32,683 bases of DNA from an uncultured Lachnoclostridium sp. (GTDB lineage: Bacteria > Bacillota > Clostridia > Lachnospirales > Lachnospiraceae): the NCBI GenBank assembly GCA_930986645.1, contig CAKNJS010000026.1:1-32683 (forward strand). The letters are read 5' to 3'. The position numbers were made by a program, and so were the translations under genes. Below the pieces are notes generated by a model, which searched no databases, had not been told where the DNA came from, and saw only the letters and a program-made list of their open reading frames with translations. Shown in pieces: positions 25,255 through 32,683 of the stretch (its first letter is position 1; each line of letters opens with the position of its first letter).

Positions 25255-25620
25255 ATGAGGAAAAACAGTATTAAAAACACACGAATCAACGCTGAGGTCC
25301 AGCGGGAACTGAGCAACATCATTCGCAGCGGGATCAAAGATCCGAGGGTTGCGCCGATGACTTCCGTGGTAGCTGTGGAAGTTGCTCCGGATTTAAAGAC
25401 CTGCAAGGCATATATCAGTGTACTGGGTGATGAAAAGGCCCAGCAGGATACGATCAAAGGCCTGCAGAGTGCGGAAGGTTATATCCGCCGGGAGCTTGCG
25501 CATACGATCAATATGCGCAATACTCCTGAGATCCGTTTTATCGTGGACCAGTCCATAGAATATGGAGTAAATATCAGCAGAAAGATAGATGAAGTAACCC
25601 GTAATTTGGATAATGAGTAA
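25255..25620 (+). CDS. rbfA: 30S ribosome-binding factor RbfA
   Basis: 121-residue KH-fold protein required for late 16S rRNA maturation and cold growth. Conserved segments are INAEVQRELSNII, IKDPRVAPMTSVV, LKTCKAYISVLGD and the closing TPEIRFIVDQSIEYGVNISRKIDE. Length is normal. ATG at 25255 with AAAGGAG upstream, 23 bases after infB. Confidence 0.95.
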   Translation: MRKNSIKNTRINAEVQRELSNIIRSGIKDPRVAPMTSVVAVEVAPDLKTCKAYISVLGDEKAQQDTIKGLQSAEGYIRRELAHTINMRNTPEIRFIVDQSIEYGVNISRKIDEVTRNLDNE

Positions 25621-25650
25621 AGTCTGGCCGGCGGCTCAGGCTGAACTGTT

Positions 25651-26655
25651 ATGACGATGGAGCTGAGAAATAACATGAAAATTATATTAGAAGATATTCT
25701 GAAAGGAAAAGAAAGAGTTGCTCTGGGCGGTCATGTCCGCCCGGACGGCGACTGTGTTGGATCCTGCATGGGACTGTATCTTTATCTGAAAGAACAGTAC
25801 CCGGATCTTCATACGGACGTGTATCTCGAAGATGTACCGGAGGCATATCGTATCGTCCATGATACGGAAGAAGTAAAGACCGCGATTCAGGACAATGACG
25901 TGTATGACCTGTTTATCTGTTTGGACTGCGGTGATACTCAGCGTCTGGGATTTTCCAGACCTCTGTTTGAAAATGCAAAGGAGACACTGTGTATAGACCA
26001 CCATATAAGCAACGAGGCATTCGCGGATCACAATTATATCGTTCCGGACGCAAGCTCGACTTCGGAACTTGTATTTACTCTGCTTGAGGAGAATAAGATC
26101 AGTCTCCATTGCGCTGAGGCGCTTTATATGGGAATTGTTCACGATACAGGGGTCTTCCAGTACTCCTGCACTTCACCGGAGACGATGGAAACGGCAGCAA
26201 AACTGATGCGCACAGGGATCGACAGCAATAAGATTATTGATAAAACGTATTATGAAAAGACATACATACAGAATCAGATCCTCGGACGTGCCCTGCTTGA
26301 GAGTATGCTTATTATGGACAAAAAATGCATTGTTTCGGTGATCCGGCAGAAATCCATGGAATTCTTTCAGGCAAAACCGTCAGATCTGGAAGGTATCGTA
26401 AGCCAGCTCAGACAGACGAAGGGAGTGGAGGTCGCAATCTTCCTGCATGAGCTGAGTCCGCAGAAGTTCAAGGTCAGCCTTCGTTCAAAAGAAAAGGTGG
26501 ACGTAAGCGAGATCGCAAAATACTTCGGCGGAGGCGGACACGTCCGGGCAGCCGGCGTAACGATGGAGGGATCCAGCCATGATGTAATCAATAATATTAC
26601 GGCGAGGATCGCTCTGCAGTTAAAACACGGAAAAGAACAGGATACAGAAAAATGA
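25651..26655 (+). CDS. nrnA: DHH/DHHA1-family phosphoesterase (NrnA-like oligoribonuclease)
   Basis: 334-residue phosphodiesterase of the DHH family, which degrades short RNA oligonucleotides and often pAp or cyclic-di-AMP products. Metal-binding motifs: GGHVRPDGDCVGS (26-38), LDCGDT, CIDHHIS (the DHH motif) and GIVHDTGVF. The DHHA1 domain ends in the nucleotide-binding GGGGHVRAAG. The start is uncertain: ATGs at 25651, 25657 and 25675 are in frame; only 25675 has even a weak GGAG upstream, which would shorten the protein by eight residues. The stop overlaps the truB start (ATGA). This position after rbfA is standard. Confidence 0.92.
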   Translation: MTMELRNNMKIILEDILKGKERVALGGHVRPDGDCVGSCMGLYLYLKEQYPDLHTDVYLEDVPEAYRIVHDTEEVKTAIQDNDVYDLFICLDCGDTQRLGFSRPLFENAKETLCIDHHISNEAFADHNYIVPDASSTSELVFTLLEENKISLHCAEALYMGIVHDTGVFQYSCTSPETMETAAKLMRTGIDSNKIIDKTYYEKTYIQNQILGRALLESMLIMDKKCIVSVIRQKSMEFFQAKPSDLEGIVSQLRQTKGVEVAIFLHELSPQKFKVSLRSKEKVDVSEIAKYFGGGGHVRAAGVTMEGSSHDVINNITARIALQLKHGKEQDTEK

Positions 26656-27578
26656 TCAACGGAATCCTGAATATATATAAAGAAAAAGGATATACTTCCC
26701 ACGATGTGGTAGCCCGTCTGCGGGGAATCGCGGGACAGAAAAAGATCGGACATACGGGCACCCTTGATCCGGAGGCGGAGGGGGTGCTCCCTGTCTGTCT
26801 CGGACGCGCAACAAAAGTGTGCGATGTGCTGACAGATAAAGATAAGGTCTATGAGGCTGTACTGCTTCTGGGAACTGTGACGGATACACAGGATACGACC
26901 GGACAGGTTTTGGAAACGCATCCGGTTGATGCCTCACCGGATGAGGTCCGGCAGTGCATCGATGGATTTATCGGGGAATATGAACAGATCCCCCCGATGT
27001 ATTCGGCACTCAAAGTGGGCGGAAGAAAACTTTATGAACTTGCCAGAGAGGGAAAGACAGTTGAGAGAAAGAGCCGGAAGGTGTTTATTCATGATATCCG
27101 GATCAAAGAGATCTGTCTTCCCCGCATCCGTATGGAAGTGGAATGCTCCAAGGGAACTTATATACGGACACTATGTCATGATATCGGCGGAAGACTCGGG
27201 TGCGGCGGGTGCATGGATCAGCTGCTTCGTACCCGTGTCGGACAGTTCCCTCTCGAGAAAAGTCTCCGGCTTGGACAGGTGGAGCAGATGGTTAAGGATG
27301 GCAGACTGAAAGAAATCCTGATCCCTGTGGATTCGCTGTTTCCCTCTTACATCCAGTACAGACTGAAGCCGCAGTGCGATTCCTTCGGTCATAACGGTAA
27401 TCCGCTTGAAAAGAAGCATTTCTCTGATGGAACGGCAGAGGGGAAAGAAACGTTTTGCGAAGGACAGATGGTGCGGATTTATGACAGCAGAGATAATTTT
27501 ATCGGCATTTATCAATATGACAGCAGAAAAGACAGGTTCCGTCCGGAAAAGATGTTTTTTGATCCGGAGAATATTTAG
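26652..27578 (+). CDS. truB: tRNA pseudouridine(55) synthase TruB
   Basis: 308-residue enzyme that converts U55 of tRNAs to pseudouridine in the T loop. The catalytic Asp39 lies in KIGHTGTLDPEAEGVLPV (31-48). Other family segments are YEAVLLLGTVTDTQDTTG, PPMYSALKVGGRKLYELAR and CSKGTYIRTLCHDIG. The C-terminal PUA-like tail follows. The start overlaps the nrnA stop as ATGA, so translation is coupled. Confidence 0.96.
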   Translation: MINGILNIYKEKGYTSHDVVARLRGIAGQKKIGHTGTLDPEAEGVLPVCLGRATKVCDVLTDKDKVYEAVLLLGTVTDTQDTTGQVLETHPVDASPDEVRQCIDGFIGEYEQIPPMYSALKVGGRKLYELAREGKTVERKSRKVFIHDIRIKEICLPRIRMEVECSKGTYIRTLCHDIGGRLGCGGCMDQLLRTRVGQFPLEKSLRLGQVEQMVKDGRLKEILIPVDSLFPSYIQYRLKPQCDSFGHNGNPLEKKHFSDGTAEGKETFCEGQMVRIYDSRDNFIGIYQYDSRKDRFRPEKMFFDPENI

Positions 27579-27614
27579 AAAATATTGACCGATTTAAAAG
27601 AGAAGAGGATTGAC

Positions 27615-28505
27615 ATGAGACACATTACAGGAATAGAAGCCTACAGCGGAAACAAGAAAACTGCTGTCACACTGGGAAAATTTGACGGCCTGCATCTGGG
27701 ACATCAGAAACTGATTGACAGGATCAGGTCTTATGCGTCCGGTGAATGTGAGAGCGTGGTATGCGCATTTGATATGCACAGGGAATCTCTGATGACCGGC
27801 CGGGAGAGAAGAGAACATCTGCAAGACAGGGTTGACTGGCTGATCGACCAGCCTTTTACGAAAGAGTTCCGGGAAATTGAAGCAGAAGAGTTTGTAGAAA
27901 AAATTCTGCATGATATCCTGCATGCAGGACATATTGTTGTGGGGACAGATTTCAATTTCGGATACGGTAAGCGCGGAAATGTTTCCATGCTTCAGAAAAT
28001 GGCGGATAAATACAATTATACAGTGGATGTAATCGAGAAAGAAAGATATCTGGGAACCGTGATCAGCAGCACATATATCAAGGACGCACTTGCTCAGGGC
28101 GATGTAAAGCTGGCGGAGCGTCTGCTCGGATATCCCTACGGACTGACCGGGATCGTGCAGCATGGGAAACAGCTCGGACGGACCCTCGGTTTTCCGACTA
28201 TGAATATCGAGCCGGAAGAGAATAAGATCCTGCCGCGTTTCGGCGTATATGCCTGCAAGGTTAAAATTGACGGAAAGTGGTATAATGCTGTGGGAAATGC
28301 AGGAATTAAACCGACTGTGACGGACGAACACCGGCGGCTTCTGGAAGTGTTTGTGTATGGATATGAAGGGGACGCTTACGGTAAAGAGATCACAGCCCAG
28401 TTCTGCGATTTTGAGAGACCGGAGACAAAGTTCGGTTCTGTAGAGGAACTGAAAGATAATGTGATGCGTGATATGCGTTACGGAGAGAGGTATTTTGCAG
28501 ACTGA
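27615..28505 (+). CDS. ribF: Bifunctional riboflavin kinase / FAD synthetase
   Basis: 296-residue two-domain enzyme making FMN from riboflavin and FAD from FMN. The N-terminal adenylyltransferase domain has TLGKFDGLHLGHQKL (19-33) and the ISSTYIKDAL segment; the C-terminal kinase domain has GRTLGFPTMNI and the ending EELKDNVMRDMRYGERYF. The ATG at 27615 is chosen since GAGGA at 27605-27609 is well spaced; an in-frame TTG at 27585 has no ribosome binding site. Length matches the family. Last gene before an internal promoter. Confidence 0.95.
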   Translation: MRHITGIEAYSGNKKTAVTLGKFDGLHLGHQKLIDRIRSYASGECESVVCAFDMHRESLMTGRERREHLQDRVDWLIDQPFTKEFREIEAEEFVEKILHDILHAGHIVVGTDFNFGYGKRGNVSMLQKMADKYNYTVDVIEKERYLGTVISSTYIKDALAQGDVKLAERLLGYPYGLTGIVQHGKQLGRTLGFPTMNIEPEENKILPRFGVYACKVKIDGKWYNAVGNAGIKPTVTDEHRRLLEVFVYGYEGDAYGKEITAQFCDFERPETKFGSVEELKDNVMRDMRYGERYFAD

Positions 28506-28513
28506 AAAACCTC

Positions 28514-28542
28514 TTTACAATCTCAGGAACGTATGCTATACT
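28514..28542 (+). promoter_or_regulatory. rpsO promoter
   Basis: TTTACA (28514-28519), 17-base spacer, TATACT (28537-28542) preceded by TGC, an extended -10. Predicted start about 28549. Confidence 0.8.
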
Positions 28543-28554
28543 ATGCGAGGTTAA

Positions 28555-28610
28555 AGCCGGTGTTCGGTAATCGGATCACTCCGACCATTACTTAATATCA
28601 GGCGTTTTAT
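28555..28610 (+). promoter_or_regulatory. rpsO 5' leader, candidate S15 autoregulatory structure
   Basis: The leader between promoter and rpsO holds a stem TCGGA/TCCGA (28571-28575 with 28580-28584, loop TCAC), extendable by GTAA/TTAC pairs across an internal loop. S15 is known to repress its own translation through leader RNAs in several bacteria, including Gram-positives. I cannot match it to a specific Rfam model by eye. Confidence 0.4.
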
Positions 28611-28636
28611 CAAAGTATTTTAAGGAGGACATGAAA

Positions 28637-28903
28637 ATGATCGCAAAAGAGAAGAAACAGGCAATCATCAAAGAGTATGGAAGAACAGAGGGTGACACAG
28701 GTTCACCGGAGGTACAGGTAGCTATCCTGACAGCAAGAATCAACGAGCTGACAGAGCACTTCAAGGCTAACCCGAAGGATCACCACTCAAGAAGAGGACT
28801 TCTTAAGATGGTAGGTCAGAGAAGAGGACTTCTTGCATACTTAAAGAAAGTGGACATCGAGAGATACCGTTCACTGATCGAGAGACTCGGACTCAGAAAA
28901 TAA
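28637..28903 (+). CDS. rpsO: 30S ribosomal protein S15
   Basis: 88-residue primary 16S rRNA-binding protein. Conserved stretches: [43 protein letters not shown] and the ending [10 protein letters not shown]. The ATG at 28637 is chosen over that at 28631 because TAAGGAGG ends at 28628, leaving two bases for the first and eight for the second; the resulting length equals the family norm. Own promoter and terminator, so it can be expressed apart from both the upstream operon and pnp. Confidence 0.97.
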   Translation: MIAKEKKQAIIKEYGRTEGDTGSPEVQVAILTARINELTEHFKANPKDHHSRRGLLKMVGQRRGLLAYLKKVDIERYRSLIERLGLRK

Positions 28904-28927
28904 TCCGGGATCTGATATTGACACCGG

Positions 28928-28957
28928 CGGGGCAGAGAAATCTGCCCCGTTTGTTTT
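28928..28957 (+). terminator. Rho-independent terminator of rpsO
   Basis: Perfect stem CGGGGCAG (28928-28935) with CTGCCCCG (28942-28949), six-base loop, then TTTGTTTT (28950-28957). Confidence 0.92.
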
Positions 28958-28971
28958 ATGGCTGAAAATAT

Positions 28972-29000
28972 TTGCCTTGACAGTTTTATTATGCTATAAT
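28972..29000 (+). promoter_or_regulatory. pnp promoter
   Basis: Perfect extended -10 TGC-TATAAT (28992-29000); the best -35 at 17-base spacing is TTGCCT (28972-28977). An overlapping TTGACA (28977-28982) is only 12 bases away and is not usable with this -10. Predicted start about 29007. Confidence 0.75.
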
Positions 29001-29028
29001 ATTTAAGATTGCGAACAGTTCTACGTAA

Positions 29029-29085
29029 CCGAGACCACTGAAAAGTACATTAAGATCGGTTTAGTGTGTTTTTCAGTAGTTTCGG
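29029..29085 (+). promoter_or_regulatory. Long near-perfect hairpin in the pnp leader
   Basis: Bases 29029-29053 pair with 29061-29085 around a seven-base loop: 24 of 25 positions pair (four G-U, one C-A mismatch at 29036/29078), with no bulge. It lies between the pnp promoter and the ribosome binding site and is not followed by a T tract. A comparable leader duplex in E. coli pnp is cut by RNase III and mediates PNPase autoregulation; the same role here is an inference. Confidence 0.75.
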
Positions 29086-29129
29086 AGACACCTGTCCGCA
29101 GAAAAATTGATTTGAAAAAGGAGAATAAA

Positions 29130-31217
29130 ATGTACAAAAAGTATGAAATGGAACTTGCAGGCAGAACACTGCGTGTGGATGTCGACAGAGTTGCCAAACA
29201 GGCAAACGGTGCAGTCCTTATGCACTACGGCGACACTACAGTACTTTGTACTGCAACAGCTTCCGACAAACCGAGAGAGGGCATTGATTTTTTCCCGCTG
29301 AGTGTAGAGTACAATGAGAGAATGTATTCCGTAGGAAAGATTCCGGGGGGATTCAATAAAAGAGAAGGAAAGGCGTCCGAGAACGCGATTCTGACAGACC
29401 GTGTCATCGACCGCCCGATGCGCCCGCTCTTCCCGAAGGATTACAGAAATGATGTGACACTGGAAAACCTTGTTATGTCTGTTGAGCAGGACTGCAGTCC
29501 GGAACTGACAGCCATGCTCGGAGCGTCTATTGCGACAAGCATTTCTGATATCCCGTTTGACGGCCCGATCTCAACGACACAGGTAGGGCTGGTCGATGGT
29601 GAGTTTGTATTTAATCCGACAGCTGCACAGAGAGAAGTTTCTGATCTTGCTCTTACGGTTGCATCTACAAAGGAAAAGGTCATTATGATCGAGGCGGGTG
29701 CAAATGAAGTGCCTGAGGATAAGATGATCGAGGCCATCTTTGCCGCGCATGATCTGAACCAGAAAGTTATCGCTTTCTTTGATACGATCGTGGCGGAGTG
29801 CGGCAAGCCGAAACACGAGTACCAGAGCTTTGCGGTACCTCAGGAGCTTTTCGATGCGATCCAGAAGATCGTTACTCCGGAAGAGATGGAAGAGGCTGTA
29901 TTCACGGATGACAAGCAGACAAGAGAAGAAAATATCCGTGTGATCACAGACAGGCTTGCGGAAGAATTTGCAGATAATGAGGAATGGCTTGACAAGCTTG
30001 GAGAAGCTGTATATCAGTACCAGAAGAAGACAGTAAGAAAGATGATCCTCAAAGACCACAAACGTCCGGACGGACGTGCGATCGATCAGATCAGACCGCT
30101 TGCAGCCGAGGTGGATTTGATCCCGAGGGTGCACGGTTCAGCTATGTTTACAAGAGGTCAGACACAGATCTGTACAGTAACTACACTGGCTCCGCTTTCC
30201 GAAGCTCAGAGACTGGACGGGCTTGATGAGGCTGAGACGTCCAAGAGATATATGCACCACTACAATTTCCCGTCCTACTCTGTAGGTGAGACAAAGCCGT
30301 CCAGAGGACCGGGACGCCGCGAGATCGGCCACGGAGCACTTGCGGAGAGAGCACTGCTGCCGGTACTTCCGAGCGAGGCAGAGTTCCCGTATGCTATCCG
30401 TACAGTGTCAGAGACATTCGAGTCCAACGGATCAACTTCTCAGGCGAGTGTGTGCGCATCCAGCATGTCTCTTATGACGGCAGGTGTGCCGATTAAGGCT
30501 CCGGTAGCAGGAATTTCCTGCGGACTTGTGACAGGCGAGACAGATGACGATTATCTTGTACTGACAGACATTCAGGGGCTGGAAGACTTCTTCGGAGATA
30601 TGGACTTTAAAGTTGCCGGTACACATAAAGGTATCACGGCGATCCAGATGGATATTAAGATCCACGGACTGACCAGACCGATCATCGAGGAGGCTGTTGC
30701 CGCAACGAGAAAGGCAAGGCTTTATATCATTGATGAAGTGATGAATAAGGCAATTGCAGAGCCGAGACCGGAAGTGGGACCGTATGCACCGAAGATCATT
30801 CAGATGCAGATCGATCCTCAGAAGATCGGTGATGTAGTTGGACAGAGAGGAAAGACGATCAACGCGATCATCGAGCAGACCGGCGTTAAGATTGATATCG
30901 AAGACGACGGCTCCGTATCTATCTGCGGCACAGAGAAAGAGGGTATGGACAAGGCTGCAAAACTGATTCATACGATCGTAACGGATTTTGAGGCCGGACA
31001 GGTATTTGAAGGAAAGGTTGTCAGCATCAAAGATTTCGGAGCGTTCCTCGAGTTCGCACCGGGCAAAGAGGGACTTGTACACATTTCCAAGATTGCAAAG
31101 CACAGAGTCAACAAAGTAGAGGACGTGCTTGCACCCGGCGATGTTGTAAAGGCTGTATGCCTTGGTAAAGACAAGATGGGAAGATTCAGCTTCAGTATCA
31201 GGGACGTTGCTGAATAA
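29130..31217 (+). CDS. pnp: Polyribonucleotide nucleotidyltransferase (PNPase)
   Basis: 695-residue phosphorolytic 3'-5' exoribonuclease, active as a trimer in mRNA decay. First RNase PH domain: VLMHYGDTTVLCTATAS and RMYSVGKIPGGFNKREGK. Helical domain about 150-235. The second, catalytic RNase PH domain has RGQTQICTVTTL, GETKPSRGPGRREIGHGALAER and SNGSTSQASVCASSMSL. KH (about 555-615, DVVGQRGKTINAI) and S1 (about 622-693, GKVVSIKDFGAFLEF) close the protein. The ATG at 29130 has AAAGGAG seven bases upstream; an upstream in-frame start at 29064 would lie inside the leader hairpin and is rejected. Follows rpsO but has its own promoter. Confidence 0.97.
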   Translation: MYKKYEMELAGRTLRVDVDRVAKQANGAVLMHYGDTTVLCTATASDKPREGIDFFPLSVEYNERMYSVGKIPGGFNKREGKASENAILTDRVIDRPMRPLFPKDYRNDVTLENLVMSVEQDCSPELTAMLGASIATSISDIPFDGPISTTQVGLVDGEFVFNPTAAQREVSDLALTVASTKEKVIMIEAGANEVPEDKMIEAIFAAHDLNQKVIAFFDTIVAECGKPKHEYQSFAVPQELFDAIQKIVTPEEMEEAVFTDDKQTREENIRVITDRLAEEFADNEEWLDKLGEAVYQYQKKTVRKMILKDHKRPDGRAIDQIRPLAAEVDLIPRVHGSAMFTRGQTQICTVTTLAPLSEAQRLDGLDEAETSKRYMHHYNFPSYSVGETKPSRGPGRREIGHGALAERALLPVLPSEAEFPYAIRTVSETFESNGSTSQASVCASSMSLMTAGVPIKAPVAGISCGLVTGETDDDYLVLTDIQGLEDFFGDMDFKVAGTHKGITAIQMDIKIHGLTRPIIEEAVAATRKARLYIIDEVMNKAIAEPRPEVGPYAPKIIQMQIDPQKIGDVVGQRGKTINAIIEQTGVKIDIEDDGSVSICGTEKEGMDKAAKLIHTIVTDFEAGQVFEGKVVSIKDFGAFLEFAPGKEGLVHISKIAKHRVNKVEDVLAPGDVVKAVCLGKDKMGRFSFSIRDVAE

Positions 31218-31304
31218 GACATAAAGGGCAATGATATGACGTGCGGCACCGCTGTTGCAATACGGCGGGCCGCGCGTCTGTTTTATCAGATGGAGGAATT
31301 CGCG

Positions 31305-32618
31305 ATGGAACAGATGACTTTATTCGGTAATAACAGGGCAATGACGCCGCTTGCAAGCAGACTGCGTCCGGATTCGCTGGACAACTTTGTGGGCCAGCAG
31401 CATCTGGTAGGACCGGGAAAGATCCTGCGCCAGCTGATCGAGAGGGATCAGATATCCTCCATGATCTTTTGGGGACCTCCGGGTGTGGGGAAAACGACTC
31501 TCGCAAGCATCATAGCCGGAAAGACAAAGTCTGAATTCATTAATTTCAGTGCAGTTACAAGCGGAATTAAGGAAATCAAAGAAGTTATGAACCGGGCGGA
31601 GATGAGCAGAAGAGTGGGAATGCGCACTGTCCTTTTTGTGGACGAGATCCACCGCTTTAACAAGGCACAGCAGGATGCTTTTCTTCCATATGTAGAGCGT
31701 GGAAGTATTATACTGATCGGCGCGACTACAGAGAACCCGTCCTTTGAGATCAATGCGGCTCTTCTTTCGAGATGCCGGGTCTTCGTATTAAAAGCACTGG
31801 AGGAGGATGACCTTGTAAAACTTCTGGAAAATGCTCTGAAGAATCCTGCCGGCTTCGGGAATCAGAATGTGGTGATATCTCCGGAAAATTTGCGCGCCAT
31901 TGCCGCATTTGCAAACGGCGATGCAAGGACTGCGCTCAATACGCTTGAGATGGCTGTCTTAAACGGAGAAATCAGTGCGAAAGGAATTACGGTTACGACA
32001 GAAGGGCTTTCACAGTGCATCAGCAGAAAATCACTTTTGTATGACAAGTCGGGAGAGGAACATTATAATCTGATCTCGGCACTTCATAAATCTATGAGGA
32101 ACAGTGATCCGGACGCTGCCGTCTACTGGATGATGCGCATGCTGGAAGGAGGAGAGAATCCGCTGTATATTGCCCGGCGCCTGATCCGGTTTGCAAGTGA
32201 AGATGTGGGGATGGCGGACAGCCGTGCGCTTCAGGTGGCAGTGGCGGCTTATCAGGCCTGCCATTTTCTCGGAATGCCCGAGTGCGATGTTCATCTTACC
32301 CATGCGGTTGTCTATCTTTCCATGGCGCCCAAATCAAATGCTCTTTATACGGCCTGCGAGGCTGCAAAAAAAGATGTCAGGAATCTTCGGGCAGAGCCGG
32401 TGCCCATGCAGATCCGAAATGCGGTCACAGATCTTATGAAAGAACAAGGGTACGGAAAAGGTTATGAGTATGCACATGATACAGAAGAAAAACTGACCCA
32501 TATGCAGTGTATGCCGGACAGCCTGAAAGACCGGACATATTATCATCCGACGCAGGAAGGCGAGGAGAAGAAGACGGCAGAGCGGCTGGAAGAGATCAGG
32601 AGATTCCGGAAAGAATGA
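31305..32618 (+). CDS. rarA: Replication-associated recombination protein A (RarA/MgsA AAA+ ATPase)
   Basis: 437-residue clamp-loader-like AAA+ ATPase acting at stalled replication forks. The opening PLASRLRPDSLDNFVGQQHLVG (about 15-36) is typical. Walker A is GPPGVGKTT (57-65), Walker B LFVDEIHRFN, and sensor 1 is in ATTENPSFEIN. The C-terminal tetramerisation region includes EGGENPLYIARRLIRFASEDVGMAD. The ATG at 31305 is preferred over an in-frame ATG at 31236 because GGAGG (31292-31296) is eight bases upstream, and the added residues would be unlike the family. It follows pnp by 87 bases with no clear promoter or terminator between. Confidence 0.95.
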   Translation: MEQMTLFGNNRAMTPLASRLRPDSLDNFVGQQHLVGPGKILRQLIERDQISSMIFWGPPGVGKTTLASIIAGKTKSEFINFSAVTSGIKEIKEVMNRAEMSRRVGMRTVLFVDEIHRFNKAQQDAFLPYVERGSIILIGATTENPSFEINAALLSRCRVFVLKALEEDDLVKLLENALKNPAGFGNQNVVISPENLRAIAAFANGDARTALNTLEMAVLNGEISAKGITVTTEGLSQCISRKSLLYDKSGEEHYNLISALHKSMRNSDPDAAVYWMMRMLEGGENPLYIARRLIRFASEDVGMADSRALQVAVAAYQACHFLGMPECDVHLTHAVVYLSMAPKSNALYTACEAAKKDVRNLRAEPVPMQIRNAVTDLMKEQGYGKGYEYAHDTEEKLTHMQCMPDSLKDRTYYHPTQEGEEKKTAERLEEIRRFRKE

Positions 32619-32683
32619 TTTTGAAGAGATAGTCTGCAAATAAAAAGTCAAGCAGAAATAAATGAGCTTTGAAAATTTTATAC

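Noticed and set aside
28977-29000. TTGACA paired with TATAAT as the pnp promoter
   Set aside because: The spacer would be only 12 bases; an extended -10 with a weaker -35 at 17 bases is more credible.
31218-31304. Terminator between pnp and rarA
   Set aside because: G+C-rich bases followed by TGTTTTAT are present, but no stem of convincing length could be paired.
32619-32683. A further gene or terminator after rarA
   Set aside because: The last 65 bases are A+T-rich with no ribosome binding site, start or hairpin that can be supported.

Overview
The window reads as chromosomal DNA from a spore-forming, Gram-positive anaerobe of the Clostridia, most likely family Lachnospiraceae. The grounds are strong AGGAGG-type ribosome binding sites, frequent TTG starts, the spore genes gpr and spoIIP, Lachnospiraceae-like protein sequences, and the Firmicutes order rimP-nusA-rnpM-L7Ae-infB-rbfA-nrnA-truB-ribF-rpsO-pnp. 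The species cannot be fixed from the sequence.

Region 1 (1-4230) is accessory and eroded. It starts with the 3' end of an unrecognised gene and its terminator. Next is the wreck of a two-component/ABC-transporter cassette: an OmpR-type response regulator lacking about 38 receiver residues, then an in-frame chimera of a truncated histidine kinase and a truncated FtsX-type permease. An A+T-rich, opposite-strand AAA-ATPase/PD-(D/E)XK gene with its own promoter ends inside the tail of the chimera.

Region 2 (4230-7684) is a compact four-gene operon: sigma-70-family factor, six-helix membrane protein, ABC ATPase and ABC permease. The plan resembles the B. subtilis sigY-yxl operon. Region 3 (7690-12780) holds an ABC-F ATPase with an odd second Walker B motif, ilvN-ilvC of branched-chain amino acid synthesis (no ilvB here), and a MATE efflux pump. 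A terminator shared with convergent rpsT closes it.

Region 4 (12800-19881) holds rpsT (minus strand), the sporulation pair gpr-spoIIP, and a second type II topoisomerase pair read as parE-parC, with a structured leader in front of parE. Region 5 (19890-31217) is the transcription/translation operon. It has a good promoter and hairpin leader before rimP, an internal promoter and likely autoregulatory leader before rpsO, a terminator after rpsO, and a separate pnp promoter followed by a 25-position near-perfect hairpin in the pnp leader. The window closes with rarA.

No tRNA, rRNA, CRISPR array, insertion sequence or attachment site was recognised. No gene-free stretch exceeds 300 bases. The most interesting items are the collapsed two-component/permease locus, the pnp and parE leaders, and the sigma-factor/ABC operon. 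Nothing seen amounts to a clearly new system.
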